From JAOUJD01 sp963841815 (lineage in GTDB: Bacteria > Pseudomonadota > Gammaproteobacteria > Burkholderiales > Burkholderiaceae_F), in NCBI GenBank assembly GCA_963841815.1, contig CAWJEE010000014.1, positions 8,143 to 72,142 on the forward strand: a stretch of DNA of 64,000 bases, in the 5' to 3' direction. Below are positions 34,932 to 44,340 of this stretch, piece after piece. The position numbers and the translations under genes were made by a program. The stretch's first letter is position 1, and each line of letters opens with the position of its first letter. Under the pieces are notes generated by a model. It was not told where the DNA came from. It did not search any database and was given only the letters and a program-made list of their open reading frames with translations.

Positions 34932-35384
34932 ATGATTGCCCTGATCCAGCGCGTCGCCGAAGCGTCGGTCACCGTCGATGGCAAGGTCGTCGGACAGATC
35001 GGTCGCGGCATCCTCGCACTGGTGTGTGCCGAGCGCAGCGACGACGCCAGCCAGCCCGTGGCGCTCGTGGACAAGTTGCTCGCGTACCGTATCTTTCCGG
35101 ACGAGCAGGGCCGCATGAACCGCAGCCTCGTCGATGTCGACGGGGGGTTGCTCGCCGTGCCGCAGTTCACGCTGGCGGCGGACACCAACAGCGGGACGCG
35201 TCCGAGCTTCACGCCGGCGGCGGCGCCCGAACTCGGCGAGCGCCTGTTCGGCGAATTCGTGCGCGTGGCGAGCGAGCGCCATGCCCGCGTGGCGGCGGGC
35301 GTGTTCGGCGCGCACATGCGGGTGCAGTTGATCAACGACGGGCCGGTGACGTTCTGGCTGCAGACGCGCCGGCCGGGTGGATGA
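34932..35384 (+). CDS. dtd: D-aminoacyl-tRNA deacylase
   Basis: A 150-residue enzyme removing D-amino acids (and Gly from tRNA-Ala) from mischarged tRNA. It starts MIALIQRVAEASVTVDG; the active-site segment is AVPQFTLAADTNSGTRPSF, where the usual SQFT Ser is Pro, a form I recall in other Burkholderiales. The cross-subunit Gly-Pro motif is NDGPVTFWL. No ribosome binding site precedes the ATG. In many betaproteobacteria dtd directly follows tyrS; here 16 kb intervene. Confidence 0.95.
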   Translation: MIALIQRVAEASVTVDGKVVGQIGRGILALVCAERSDDASQPVALVDKLLAYRIFPDEQGRMNRSLVDVDGGLLAVPQFTLAADTNSGTRPSFTPAAAPELGERLFGEFVRVASERHARVAAGVFGAHMRVQLINDGPVTFWLQTRRPGG

Positions 35385-35400
35385 CCGAAAGGAGTCGACG

Positions 35401-36027
35401 ATGAAGCTCAGAAGTGATTCGTTCCAGGATGGCCGGCCGATACCGGGCGAGTACGCGTTTTGCGTGATCGATCCGAAATCGCACGTGACGCTTTCGGGCA
35501 ACCGCAACCCGCACCTTGCATGGGACGACGTGCCGGCCGGGACGCGGTCGTTCGCGCTGATCTGCCACGACGTCGACGTGCCGAGCAAGCCCGACGATCT
35601 CTTCAAGGACGACCGCGAGATCCCGTCGACGCTACCGCGCGTGGATTTCTTTCACTGGGTGCTGGTCGACCTTCCCGCAGGCGAGCGGTTCATCGCGGCC
35701 GGCAGCTACTCCAAGGAAGTCACGCCGCGCGGCAAGGCGGGACCGGCCACACCGGAGGGGACGCGCCAGGGCATCAACGACTACACCGGCTGGTTCGCGT
35801 CCGACCACGACATGAACGGCGACTACTACGGCTACGACGGCCCATGCCCGCCGTGGAACGACTCGATCGTGCACCACTACGTGTTCACGCTGTACGCGCT
35901 CGACGTCGAGCGCGCCGCGGTCGACGGCAAGTTCACGGGACCGGACGTGCTGAAGGCGATCGAAGGGCACGTGCTCGCGAAAGCGGCGATCACCGGCACC
36001 TACACGTTGAACCCTCGGCTCGCGTGA
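35401..36027 (+). CDS. YbhB/YbcL-type PEBP-family protein
   Basis: A 208-residue phosphatidylethanolamine-binding-protein fold. GNRNPHLAWDDVPAGTRSFA, ICHDVDVP, FFHWVLVDLPAG and GPCPPWNDSIVHHYVFTLYALD are the family's ligand-pocket segments (D-x-D/P and GPxPP...HxYxF). There is no signal peptide, so it is cytoplasmic. AAAGGAG is seven bases before the ATG. The biochemical role of bacterial PEBPs is mostly unknown. Confidence 0.9.
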   Translation: MKLRSDSFQDGRPIPGEYAFCVIDPKSHVTLSGNRNPHLAWDDVPAGTRSFALICHDVDVPSKPDDLFKDDREIPSTLPRVDFFHWVLVDLPAGERFIAAGSYSKEVTPRGKAGPATPEGTRQGINDYTGWFASDHDMNGDYYGYDGPCPPWNDSIVHHYVFTLYALDVERAAVDGKFTGPDVLKAIEGHVLAKAAITGTYTLNPRLA

Positions 36028-36037
36028 GGATTGCCGG

Positions 36038-36676
36038 GTGACGACGCAACTGCTGGTGATACGGCACGGCGAGACGGCGTGGAATGCCGAGCACCGCATC
36101 CAGGGCCATCTCGACATCCCGCTGTCGGCCACCGGCTTCCGCCAGGCGGCGCGGCTCGCCGAGCGGCTCGCCGGCGAGCGCGTCGACGCCGTCTACTCCA
36201 GTGAACTCGCGCGCGCCTGGCTGACGGCGCTCCCGCTCGCGGAGCGCCTGGGCCTCGAGGTGGTTCCAGAGCCGCGCCTGCGCGAGCGGTCGTTCGGTGT
36301 CTTCGAGGGCCTGACGCTCGACGAGATCGCCGCGCAGCACTCCGAGGCGTTCCGGCTGTGGCGCGGGCGGGATCCGCTGTGGGCCATGGAGGGGGGCGAG
36401 ACCGGCCAGCAACTGATCGATCGCGTGCTGGAAGCCCTGCACGACATCGCGGGCCGGCACCAGGGGCAAACGGTCGCGCTCGTCACCCATGGCGGCGTGC
36501 TCGACGTGGCCTACCGCGCCGCCCGCGCGCTCGACTGGGATGCGCCGCGCGAGCACCAGATGCTGAACGCCAGCATCAACCGGGTGCGCGTGACCTTCTC
36601 GCCGCCCGCGCTCGCGATGGTGGACTGGGGCGACGTGGCGCACCTGACCGAGTCGCGCGACGAGACGCTGACATAG
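36038..36676 (+). CDS. Histidine-phosphatase (phosphoglycerate-mutase-like) protein
   Basis: A 212-residue histidine-phosphatase superfamily member. The catalytic RHGETAWN is at residues 9-16; VYSSELARAWLTALPLAERLG and the second-half THGGVLDVAYR follow, with acid/base Glu in LRERSFGVFEG. It starts at GTG 36038 with GAGGA seven bases upstream. Members act as cofactor-dependent mutases, cobalamin phosphatases or general phosphatases; the exact substrate is not assignable. The tyrS-dtd-phosphatase order known in relatives supports a conserved neighbourhood. Confidence 0.9.
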   Translation: MTTQLLVIRHGETAWNAEHRIQGHLDIPLSATGFRQAARLAERLAGERVDAVYSSELARAWLTALPLAERLGLEVVPEPRLRERSFGVFEGLTLDEIAAQHSEAFRLWRGRDPLWAMEGGETGQQLIDRVLEALHDIAGRHQGQTVALVTHGGVLDVAYRAARALDWDAPREHQMLNASINRVRVTFSPPALAMVDWGDVAHLTESRDETLT

Positions 36677-36755
36677 GCGCTCGCGCTCCGGCCGGGCCTA
36701 CTGGCCGCTTGACCGACGCCAAGCCGGGTCCGTCGGCGGCACCTAGAGTGAACCA

Positions 36756-38015
36756 ATGAATGACGCGCTGTCCCTGGTCCTGACGTTCTCCGTCAGTGCC
36801 GCGATCGGCCTGCTGGTGGGGCTGGAGCGCGAGCGCAAGCCGTCCGCGAAGGCGGGCGTGCGCACGTTCACGCTGATCGCGCTGCTCGGATCGCTCGCCG
36901 CGCTGCTCTCCGAGGCGACCGAGTCGGCGTGGGCGCTCGGCGCCGGAGCCGTTGCCGTGACCGGCGCGCTGGTCGCGGCCTACCTGCAGGACCGCGAAAC
37001 GGTTCGGGACGACTCCGGCACCACCACCGTGATGGCGGCGCTCGTGGTGTTCTTCCTCGGCGGCATCAACTACTACGGCTATCGCACGCCGGCCGTCGCG
37101 CTCGGCGTCGGCATCACCGTGCTGCTCTACTTCAAGGCCGAGATCGAAGGATTCAGCCACAAGCTGACCGGGCAGGACGTCCGGTCGATGCTGCAGTTCG
37201 CGGTGCTCACGGCGGTGATCCTGCCGCTGCTGCCGGATCGCGCCTTCGGGCCGTATGGCGTGCTGAACCCGTTCCAGATCTGGCTGATGGTCGTGCTGGT
37301 CGCCGCCGTCAGCCTGTCCGGTTACATCGCCTGGCGGCTGACGCTCGGACGGCATGGCCTGGTGCTGACCGGTGTGCTCGGCGGGCTGGTGTCGAGCACG
37401 GCGACGACACTGGGTTACGCGCGCCAGGTCGCCGCGGGAAGCCAGACGCTGCCGGCCGCCGTGCTGGTGATCCTGCTCGCGAACGCGACGAAGCTCGTCC
37501 GTGTGCTCTTCCTCGTCGGTGTCGTTGCGCCGGACGCGCTGCCGCGGGCGCTGGTGCTGCTCGTGCCGGCACTGCTGGTCTCGCTCGCCGGCGTGGCGTG
37601 GCGCTGGAAGGCTGTCGACACCGCTCCCGCGAACGGCGAGGAAGCGTTCCGCAATCCGACGCAACTGGGCACCGCGATCGGCTTCGGAGCGGCCTACGCT
37701 GTGGTCCTGCTCTTCAGCGCGTGGGCGAACGACGTGCTCGGCGTGAGCGGCGTGCTCGCGCTGGCTGCGGCGTCGGGCCTGACCGACGTGGACGCGATCA
37801 CGCTGTCGTCGATGCAGATGCTCAACCGCGAGGCGCTGTCCGAGGACATGGCCTTGACCGCCGTGGCGGTGGCCGTCGCCTCCAACCTCGTGTTCAAGAC
37901 GGTGGCGGCTTCAGCGGCCGGCGGGCCGGTGCTGCGAGGGCCTGTGATGCGGGCCTTCGGCGCCGTTCTCGTCGGCCTGGGAGCCGGCGTGGCCGCCCTG
38001 CACGCGCTGGCATAA
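36756..38015 (+). CDS. MgtC/SapB-DUF4010 inner-membrane protein
   Basis: A 419-residue membrane protein with about 12 hydrophobic segments. The N-terminal MgtC-like unit has AIGLLVGLERERK and GVRTFTLIALLGSLAALL; the C-terminal DUF4010 unit has LTGVLGGLVSSTATTLGYAR and ALAAASGLTDVDAITLSSM. Its function is unknown, though MgtC-like units are linked to magnesium limitation. A -10-like TAGAGT at 36744-36749 would start the transcript at the ATG; no ribosome binding site is seen. Confidence 0.9.
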   Translation: MNDALSLVLTFSVSAAIGLLVGLERERKPSAKAGVRTFTLIALLGSLAALLSEATESAWALGAGAVAVTGALVAAYLQDRETVRDDSGTTTVMAALVVFFLGGINYYGYRTPAVALGVGITVLLYFKAEIEGFSHKLTGQDVRSMLQFAVLTAVILPLLPDRAFGPYGVLNPFQIWLMVVLVAAVSLSGYIAWRLTLGRHGLVLTGVLGGLVSSTATTLGYARQVAAGSQTLPAAVLVILLANATKLVRVLFLVGVVAPDALPRALVLLVPALLVSLAGVAWRWKAVDTAPANGEEAFRNPTQLGTAIGFGAAYAVVLLFSAWANDVLGVSGVLALAAASGLTDVDAITLSSMQMLNREALSEDMALTAVAVAVASNLVFKTVAASAAGGPVLRGPVMRAFGAVLVGLGAGVAALHALA

Positions 38016-38033
38016 TTCCGCTGCCATCCCGTT

Positions 38034-38120
38034 CCGCGTGACTGGCGAAAGGGTGACGAACACCCGGGAAGCGCGGACTCTCGATGCCACCGTCCGGTGG
38101 CTGCCGTTCGCCTGGGCACG
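38034..38120 (+). promoter_or_regulatory. ZTP (pfl) riboswitch upstream of glyA
   Basis: The conserved pfl core is present: CCGCGTGACTGGCG (38034-38047), the P1 partner CGCGG (38072-38076), and the distal TGCCGTTCGCCTGGGCA with the invariant CGCCTGGGC. CTGGCGA can pair with TCGCC in the family's pseudoknot. ZTP/ZMP riboswitches sense folate-dependent one-carbon shortage and often control glyA. It ends 46 bases before the glyA ATG; the 3' end may work on translation. Confidence 0.88.
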
Positions 38121-38165
38121 ATGGCAAGTGACCATTCCACACACTTGCATCCGGCGCGAGGAACC

Positions 38166-39426
38166 ATGTTCAACCGAGCTACGCATACGGTCCAGGCCGT
38201 GGACCCCGAGATCTTTGCGGCCATCCAGAACGAGCACCGTCGGCAGGAACAGCACATCGAGCTGATCGCCTCCGAGAACTACACGAGCCCCGCGGTGATG
38301 GCCGCGCAGGGCTCGCAACTGACGAACAAGTACGCCGAGGGCTATCCCGGCAAGCGCTACTACGGCGGCTGCGAGTACGTCGACGTCGCCGAGACTCTGG
38401 CGATCGAGCGGCTGAAGAAGATCTTCGGGCTGCCCACCATCGAGATCGCCGCCAACGTGCAGCCGCACTCCGGCGCGCAGGCCAACGAGGCGGTCTTCCT
38501 CGCCGTGCTGAACCCCGGCGACACGATCATGGGGATGAGCCTCGCCGAGGGCGGCCACCTCACGCACGGCATGCCGCTCAACATCAGCGGCAAGTGGTTC
38601 AAGGTCGTCAGCTACGGCCTGGACGAGACGCGAGGAGATCGACTACGACGCGATGGAGAACCTCGCGCACCAGCACCGGCCCAAGCTGATCATCGCCGGC
38701 GCCTCGGCCTATTCGCTGAAGATCGACTTCGCGCGCTTCGCGAAGGTCGCGCGCGACATCGACGCCGTCTTCATGGTCGACATGGCGCACTACGCCGGCC
38801 TGATCGCGGCGGGGGTCTATCCGAGCCCGATCCCGCACGCCGACGTGATCACGTCGACCACGCACAAGACGCTGCGCGGTCCGCGCGGCGGCCTGATCCT
38901 GATGAAGCCGCACCTGGAGAAGCCGATCAACTCGGCGGTGTTCCCCGGGCTGCAGGGCGGCCCGCTGATGCACGTGATCGCCGCCAAGGCGGTGGCGTTC
39001 AAGGAGGCGCTCGCGCCCGAGTTCAAGGCCTACCAGCAGCAGGTGCTGGTCAACGCGCGCGTGATGGCCGAGACGCTGGTGAAGCGCGGCCTGCGCATCG
39101 TGTCCGGCCGCACCGAGAGCCACCTGATGCTGGTGGACCTGCGCGCCAAGGGCATCACCGGCAAGGACGCCGAGGCGCTGCTCGGGCAGGTGCACATCAC
39201 GATCAACAAGAACGCGATCCCGAAGGATCCGGAGAAGCCGATGGTCACCAGCGGCATCCGGCTCGGCTCGCCGGCCATGACCACGCGCGGCTTCAGGGAA
39301 GCCGAAGCCGAGCAGACGGCGAACCTGATCGCCGACCTGCTCGACAACCCGCGCGACCCCGCGACCGCCGACCGCGTCCGCCGCGACGTGGCCACGCTGA
39401 CCGAGCGGTTCCCGGTCTACGGCTGA
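38166..39426 (+). CDS. glyA: Serine hydroxymethyltransferase, one frameshift
   Basis: A PLP enzyme interconverting serine and glycine with tetrahydrofolate, the main one-carbon source. It has LIASENYTSPAVMAAQGSQL, YAEGYPGKRYYGGCEYVD, NVQPHSGAQANEAVF, MVDMAHYAGLIAAG and the PLP-lysine motif TSTTHKTLRGPRGG. Total length of about 419 residues is normal. One extra base near 38631 splits DETEEIDYDAMENL; both sides are perfectly conserved. As glyA is generally essential or near-essential, this is almost certainly a sequence error. GAGGAA precedes the ATG; a ZTP riboswitch lies in the leader. Confidence 0.96.
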
Positions 39427-39522
39427 CCGGCGGGGACGCGTGGCCCGCCCGTACCGCCGCGTAGACTTTCGCGCCATGCGCCGCCCCGGCACCCTTGGCC
39501 TGATCTCACGCGGAAGAGTCGC

Positions 39523-39993
39523 GTGAAGTGCCCCTTCTGCCAGAACGCCGACACGCAGGTCATCGATTCGCGCGCGTCGGACGAAGGCGCGACGATCCGG
39601 CGGCGGCGCCGCTGCCTGGCGTGCGAGAAGCGCTTCACCACCTACGAGCGCGTCGAGCTGGCGATGCCGAGCATCATCAAGCGCGGCGGCGGGCGTGCCG
39701 ACTACGACCGCGAGAAGCTCCTCGGATCGATGCAGCTGGCGCTGCGCAAGCGGCCGGTGCCGCGCGAAGCCGTCGACGAAGCCATCAGCCGGATCGAGGA
39801 CAAGCTCCTGTCGTCGGCGCAGCGCGAGATCAAGAGCGAGAAGATCGGCGAGCTCGTGATGCGCGAACTGAAGCGGCTCGACAAGGTCGCCTACATCCGT
39901 TTCGCGTCGGTCTACCGCAGCTTCGAGGACGTCGACGAGTTCGCCGAGGTGGTGAGGGAAATCCGCCCGACGAAGCGTCCGCGGCGCCGCTGA
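39523..39993 (+). CDS. nrdR: Transcriptional repressor NrdR
   Basis: A 156-residue repressor of ribonucleotide reductase genes. The N-terminal zinc ribbon is MKCPFCQNADTQV...RCLACEKRF (Cys3, Cys6 and a second C-x2-C pair), followed by an ATP-cone (PSIIKRGGGRADYDREKL, YIRFASVYRSFEDVDEF). It starts at GTG 39523 with GGAAGAG upstream. The glyA-nrdR-rib order is conserved in betaproteobacteria. Confidence 0.97.
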   Translation: MKCPFCQNADTQVIDSRASDEGATIRRRRRCLACEKRFTTYERVELAMPSIIKRGGGRADYDREKLLGSMQLALRKRPVPREAVDEAISRIEDKLLSSAQREIKSEKIGELVMRELKRLDKVAYIRFASVYRSFEDVDEFAEVVREIRPTKRPRRR

Positions 39994-40133
39994 ACTCCCC
40001 CGGGGCGCACCGCGTCCCCGCCGTTGACGCCGGTCAAGCCGGCAACAAACGCGGGACTTGCGGCTCTCCGCGCGCGACCTAGGCTGAAAGCGAGGCTTGG
40101 GAGGGCTCCCGGGCCGTCATCGGAGGAAAGGAG

Positions 40134-40586
40134 ATGAACATGACAAATCTCCTTGTACGTCGTCGCAATGACCTGGCGCCGTGGTTCGACGACATGTTGG
40201 GTGACTTCTGGAATCGCACCGGCATGCCCGCCATGCCGCGCTACGCGGAAGCGGCGCTGTCGGGCCGCGCGCTCATGGACGTCGTCGACAAGGGCGACAT
40301 GTACGAAGTGAAGGTCGACATGCCGGGCGTGAAGAAGGAGGACATCAACGTCACGGTGGAAGGGGCGCGAGTCTCCATCAGCGCCGAAACGAAGACCGAG
40401 AAGGAAGAGAAGGAAGGCGACAAGGTGCTGCACACCGAGCGCTTCGCCGCGAGTTACGCACGCACGTTCGAACTGCCGGTCGAAGTGACCGAGGCGGGTG
40501 CGGAGGCCCGCTTCGAGGACGGCGTGCTGACACTGACGCTGCAGAAACGCACGCCGCAGACGAGCAAGCGCCTCGAGGTCCACTGA
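40134..40586 (+). CDS. Hsp20/alpha-crystallin small heat-shock protein
   Basis: A 150-residue ATP-independent chaperone. The alpha-crystallin domain spans about residues 45-138: MDVVDKGDMYEVKVDMPGVK, DINVTVEGARVSISAE and FEDGVLTLTLQKR. The ribosome binding region is unusually strong (GGAGGAAAGGAG) and abuts the first ATG; the second ATG (40140, MTNLLV) is spaced six bases from AAGGAG and may be the true start. The upstream region has CCTAGGCT as a possible stress-type -10 (40078). A terminator follows. Confidence 0.94.
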   Translation: MNMTNLLVRRRNDLAPWFDDMLGDFWNRTGMPAMPRYAEAALSGRALMDVVDKGDMYEVKVDMPGVKKEDINVTVEGARVSISAETKTEKEEKEGDKVLHTERFAASYARTFELPVEVTEAGAEARFEDGVLTLTLQKRTPQTSKRLEVH

Positions 40587-40631
40587 GGTCGGGCCGCGAG
40601 ACCCACGGCCGGCGCAATGCCGGCCGCGCAC

Positions 40632-40658
40632 GGGCCGCCGATCCACGGCGGCCCTTTT
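40632..40658 (+). terminator. Terminator after the hsp20 gene
   Basis: A 9-bp stem GGGCCGCCG / CGGCGGCCC with an ATCCA loop is followed by TTTTCGTTT. It lies 45 bases after the stop. Confidence 0.88.
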
Positions 40659-40697
40659 CGTTTCCATCTCCGCGTTGTCGAGACGGCAAGCCGAGGG

Positions 40698-42936
40698 CTA
40701 CGGCCTCCCCAGCAGCAGATAGAGGCTCCAGTTCCCGGATCCGCCCATCCCGAGTCCGAAGAACAGCGGACCCAGGAATGTGTCGGCGCCCAGGAACACG
40801 GAACCGGACCACGCGGTTCCCGGGAGGGGAGGCCGCCGTAGCGGTCGGAGACTCGTCCGATTTCGGCCGAAGCCCCGGCGTAGACGCCGCTGCCGAGGAT
40901 GTCCGGCAAGGATGGATGCGGTTGTAGTACATCAGACGGCCGAAGGCAGTACCGGCTTCCGTCGAACTGGCCGATCCGATAGCCTGACAGACGCAGCGGT
41001 CCGCCGAGCGAGAAGGACTCGTACGCCGGCATGTCCGAATCGGATCGCTGCCACCCGAGATCGTGAGGTCGAGCACGTGCGCCCCCAGCTTGTGCTCCCT
41101 GGAATTGCCTGGCCCATTGATACTCGCGGTCGGAGCCGAGGGACTCCATGGCGGCGTAGGCGGCGGCTGTGATTGAAACCCGTGGTCGGGAAGAAGGCGT
41201 GATCGATCTGGTCGACGAACAGGGCTGCGTGCAGCCCCCCGGTCTTCTCATCGACTCGACGGCAGCACTGGAGAGCCCGTCTCGACCCGCGCGTCGACCT
41301 GCGACCACTGCGGACCGACGCGCACCCGTCCCCAGGTACCAAGATCGATGCCGACATCCGCTCCCGATCGGTGCCGCCTTCACAAGGTAGTCGGCGACCT
41401 TGTCGTCTCCATCGAAGATGTCGCGCGTCTGCTGTCCGATCAGGAAGTAGGGCGCCACGAACCGGTGTCCCGTCTCGTGCAACGGCTGCAAGAACTCCGT
41501 CATGAAATGGGTGTCCTGTCCGACCTGGACCTGCGTGTCCCATTCGCCGCCCAGGCGTTCATCCACGTCCTGCGGTACTGGACCAGCAGGTTGAACGTGC
41601 TCTCGCCGGAGAAGTCGCTCGCGAGGCCGAGGCCGAAGCGCAGATAGTCCGGCCCCCAGGACTTCTCGCGCGGCTCGATGACCATTGCACGCGGACCGGC
41701 GTCGCCGTGCAGGCGATAGCTGATGCTCTCGAAGTCGCCGCGGCCGTAGATGCGCCGCAGGTCGGCGCTGACCTTCTCTTCCGACAGCGGCTCGCCGGGC
41801 TTGCTCTCGACGAGGGCGGCCAGCACGGCCGGGTTGGTGCGCTGCAGCCCTTCGATGCGGATTTCGTCGACGGTGCCGAGCGCCCTGCTTTCGGCGACCT
41901 GCGTCGACCGCAGCGCCGCGAATTGCTCCGGCGGGAGGCTGTAGCGCGAGAGCGAATTCGCCATCGCGCGCGTGGCCTGCTCGCCGATCTGTATGGCATC
42001 GGCCGCGCGCTCGAAGTCGCCGGCGGAGATGTCGCCCAGGTCCGGCGCGATCAGCACGTCGCGATCGGCCAGGCGCTTCAGCTGCTCGTCGACCGTCTGC
42101 TTGCCGAGGAAGTTGACGAGTTGACCGGCCACGCTCAGCGCCGACGTCGATTCCTTGCGCTTCATCGGCGGCGTGGAGATGTTGACCGCGATGACGACGT
42201 CGGCGCACAGCTTGCGCGCCTCGTCGATCGGCAGGTTGTTGGCGATGCCGCCGTCCACCAGCAACCGGCCCTCGATCTCCACCGGCGCGATCGCTCCGGG
42301 CACCGACATGCTGGCCCGCATCGCCTGTGCGACGCTGCCATGGTCGAGCACCACCGCCTCGCCGGTTTCGATGTCGGTCGCCATCGCGCGAAACGGGATC
42401 GGAAGCTTGTTGAAGTCGGTGATCCCGAACGACGGCGTCGCCAGCACGCGGAAGAACGATTCGATCGAGACGCCGGCGATGACGCCCTTCGGCAGCGCCA
42501 GGCCGTCCTTCGGTGACCCGAACTCCGGCGCGAACAGCGTCTTGTAGTCGTCGATCTTGCGCCGGACCGCGATCTCCTTGCGCGGCGGGCGGTCGCGGAA
42601 GATGCCGTCCCAGTCGGCCTCGATGACAAGGGTCTCCATCTCGCCGGGCGATCGTCCTGCCGCGAACGTCGCGCCGACGATCGCCCCCATGCTGGTGCCG
42701 GTCACGCAACTGATCGGCACCCGCATGTCTTCCAATACCTTCAGCACGCCGACGTGCGCGAGGCCGCGCGCGCCGCCGCCGGACAGCGCGAGGCCGATGC
42801 GCGGAGCGGCAGGCTGCGCTGTGACCGACTCGGGAACCGCCACGGTCTGTGCCTCGGAACGCGTGCAAAGCAGCGCAGAGATCGCGAGCGCGGTGATGCT
42901 GAGCCTGCACGCGGCAGCAGTCGAATTGGATGTCAT
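40698..42936 (-). CDS. Patatin-like phospholipase with POTRA and beta-barrel (type Vd, PlpD-like), nine frameshifts in barrel
   Basis: A PlpD-type autotransporter of about 745 residues. The signal peptide ends RSEAQ; the patatin domain has the oxyanion GGGARGLAHVG, nucleophile GTSMGAIVG and the Asp in VDGGIANNLP. A POTRA-like segment follows (VDEIRIEGLQRTNPAVLAAL, RIYGRGDFESISYRL), then a BamA/D15-type barrel ending FFGLGMGGSGNWSLYLLLGR. Residues up to about 460 are in one intact frame. The barrel is broken near 41552, 41364, 41250, 41174, 41098, 41043, 40949, 40910 and 40828, each a single-base gain or loss. Re-joined, it reads as a complete barrel. Similar proteins cleave lipids at the cell surface. 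Confidence 0.85.
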
Positions 42937-43484
42937 GACACCGCTCTCGGTATCTGGTGGGCGATGAAAAGCGTGGACAGAGAAAGCAACTTGCGCTGCA
43001 ACGACGAGAGGCGTGTTGTGCGAGGTCAATGGGCTCAGGTCGGCGGCGGAAGAGACAGCTGATCAGCTAGCAGGCAAGGCGCTGCTCTGATCGACCGACA
43101 AGTTCGCACTCGTTTGAGCGCCGCACGACCGTGCCTGCCCCTGGCGGCGATGGGCCGACAGGGTCCGCTCCGCCGCTTCTCGCTGACCGCGGGATGGCTG
43201 CGACGGTGTCGAGGCGCCTCGGACAGTACGGCTTGACATCCCGCAAGGAAAACTTGTCCCCCTGTCTGAATTGGTGAAGGCCGCGTCTTGCTTTGTATAG
43301 GGCTCCCTGGCTTCTGGTTTGACAATGCTCCTCACGCGACAACGCGCGACGGCCTGCCGCGGGCCGCTGCGAGGCGTCCGCTCGTGCGCGCAGGGGTTCT
43401 CAGGGACGTACGAACACTCTTGACCGAGCTTTTCCCGCGACCCGTCGCACCTTGGTGTGCAACTGTTTCGAAGGATGATTCCCG
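42937..43484. other. Intergenic region between patatin and outer-membrane barrel genes
   Basis: About 550 bases separate two divergent genes. Short overlapping open frames exist on both strands but show no protein-like conservation and no ribosome binding sites. A TTGACA (43231-43236) and a TATAGG -10-like box (43294-43299) suggest promoters for the plus-strand barrel gene, without good mutual spacing. Nothing else is recognised. Confidence 0.5.
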
Positions 43485-44297
43485 ATGAAAGCGTTCAAGT
43501 CAGTCGCCGCTGCGGCGCCGTTGCTCGCAGTGCTCCTGCCCGGCATCTCGGCCGCGCAGGCGAGTTCCGATTGGAAGTACGAGGCGAGCGTCTACATGTT
43601 CCTGTCCGACATCGGCGGCCGCGTGACGTTTCCGCCGACCGGTGCGAGCAAGGACGTGACGGTCGGGATCGACGAGGTCCTCGACTCCATGAAGATGGGC
43701 TTCATGGGCTCGTTCGAGGCGCGTCGCGGACAGTGGGGCGTGTTCACCGACATTGCCTACATGGACGTCGGCAATGTCCAGGAGAACTCCAAGGCCCTGA
43801 GCATCGGACGACACGAGATCCCGGCCGACGTCAACGTCAGGCTCAGCTTCGACCTGAAGCTCTGGGCGGCAACCCTGGTCGGCACGTATGCGCTGGTCGC
43901 CGATCCCGACTTCAAGCTCGATGCCGTCGCCGGGACGCGTGTGCTGGACGTGCGGCCGAAGGTGGACTACTCGCTCAGCGGCAACGTCGGTCCGATCGCT
44001 CTGCCCGACCGCACCGGCCGCCGTGAAGTGAAGGAACAGAACTGGGACATCCTGGTCGGCGTCAAGGGTCGTGCCGGCTTCGGTCAGGATGGCAAGTGGT
44101 ACCTCCCTTACTACGTCGACATCGGTGCCGGCGAGTCGAAGCTTACGTACCAGTTGTCGGCCGGCGTCGGCTACACGTTCGGCTGGGGTGACGTGGTCGC
44201 GTCGTGGCGCTACCTGGACTATCAGTTCAAGTCCGGCAAGCTGATCGAGGAACTGAACTTCAACGGTCCGCAGATTGCGGCGGTGTTTCGCTGGTGA
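43485..44297 (+). CDS. Outer-membrane beta-barrel protein
   Basis: A 270-residue protein with a signal peptide ending SAAQA (about residue 26). It contains alternating amphipathic strands (WKYEASVYMFLSDIGGRVTF, WGVFTDIAYMDVGNV, KWYLPYYVDIGAGESKLTYQ, VVASWRYLDYQFKSGK) and the C-terminal AAVFRW with an aromatic end for BAM insertion. It probably has 8-10 strands. It resembles uncharacterised outer-membrane proteins of the OmpW/OmpA-like size class; no ligand can be assigned. It is intact, unlike the three other barrel-encoding genes in this window. Confidence 0.8.
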   Translation: MKAFKSVAAAAPLLAVLLPGISAAQASSDWKYEASVYMFLSDIGGRVTFPPTGASKDVTVGIDEVLDSMKMGFMGSFEARRGQWGVFTDIAYMDVGNVQENSKALSIGRHEIPADVNVRLSFDLKLWAATLVGTYALVADPDFKLDAVAGTRVLDVRPKVDYSLSGNVGPIALPDRTGRREVKEQNWDILVGVKGRAGFGQDGKWYLPYYVDIGAGESKLTYQLSAGVGYTFGWGDVVASWRYLDYQFKSGKLIEELNFNGPQIAAVFRW

Positions 44298-44340
44298 AGT
44301 CGGATTGCCGGCTGCGAAGTCGGCTCAGGAACTGCTTCAG

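Noticed and set aside
43063..43342. Small overlapping minus-strand ORFs (90-96 codons)
   Set aside because: Three frames of similar length overlap, with no ribosome binding sites and no protein-like composition.
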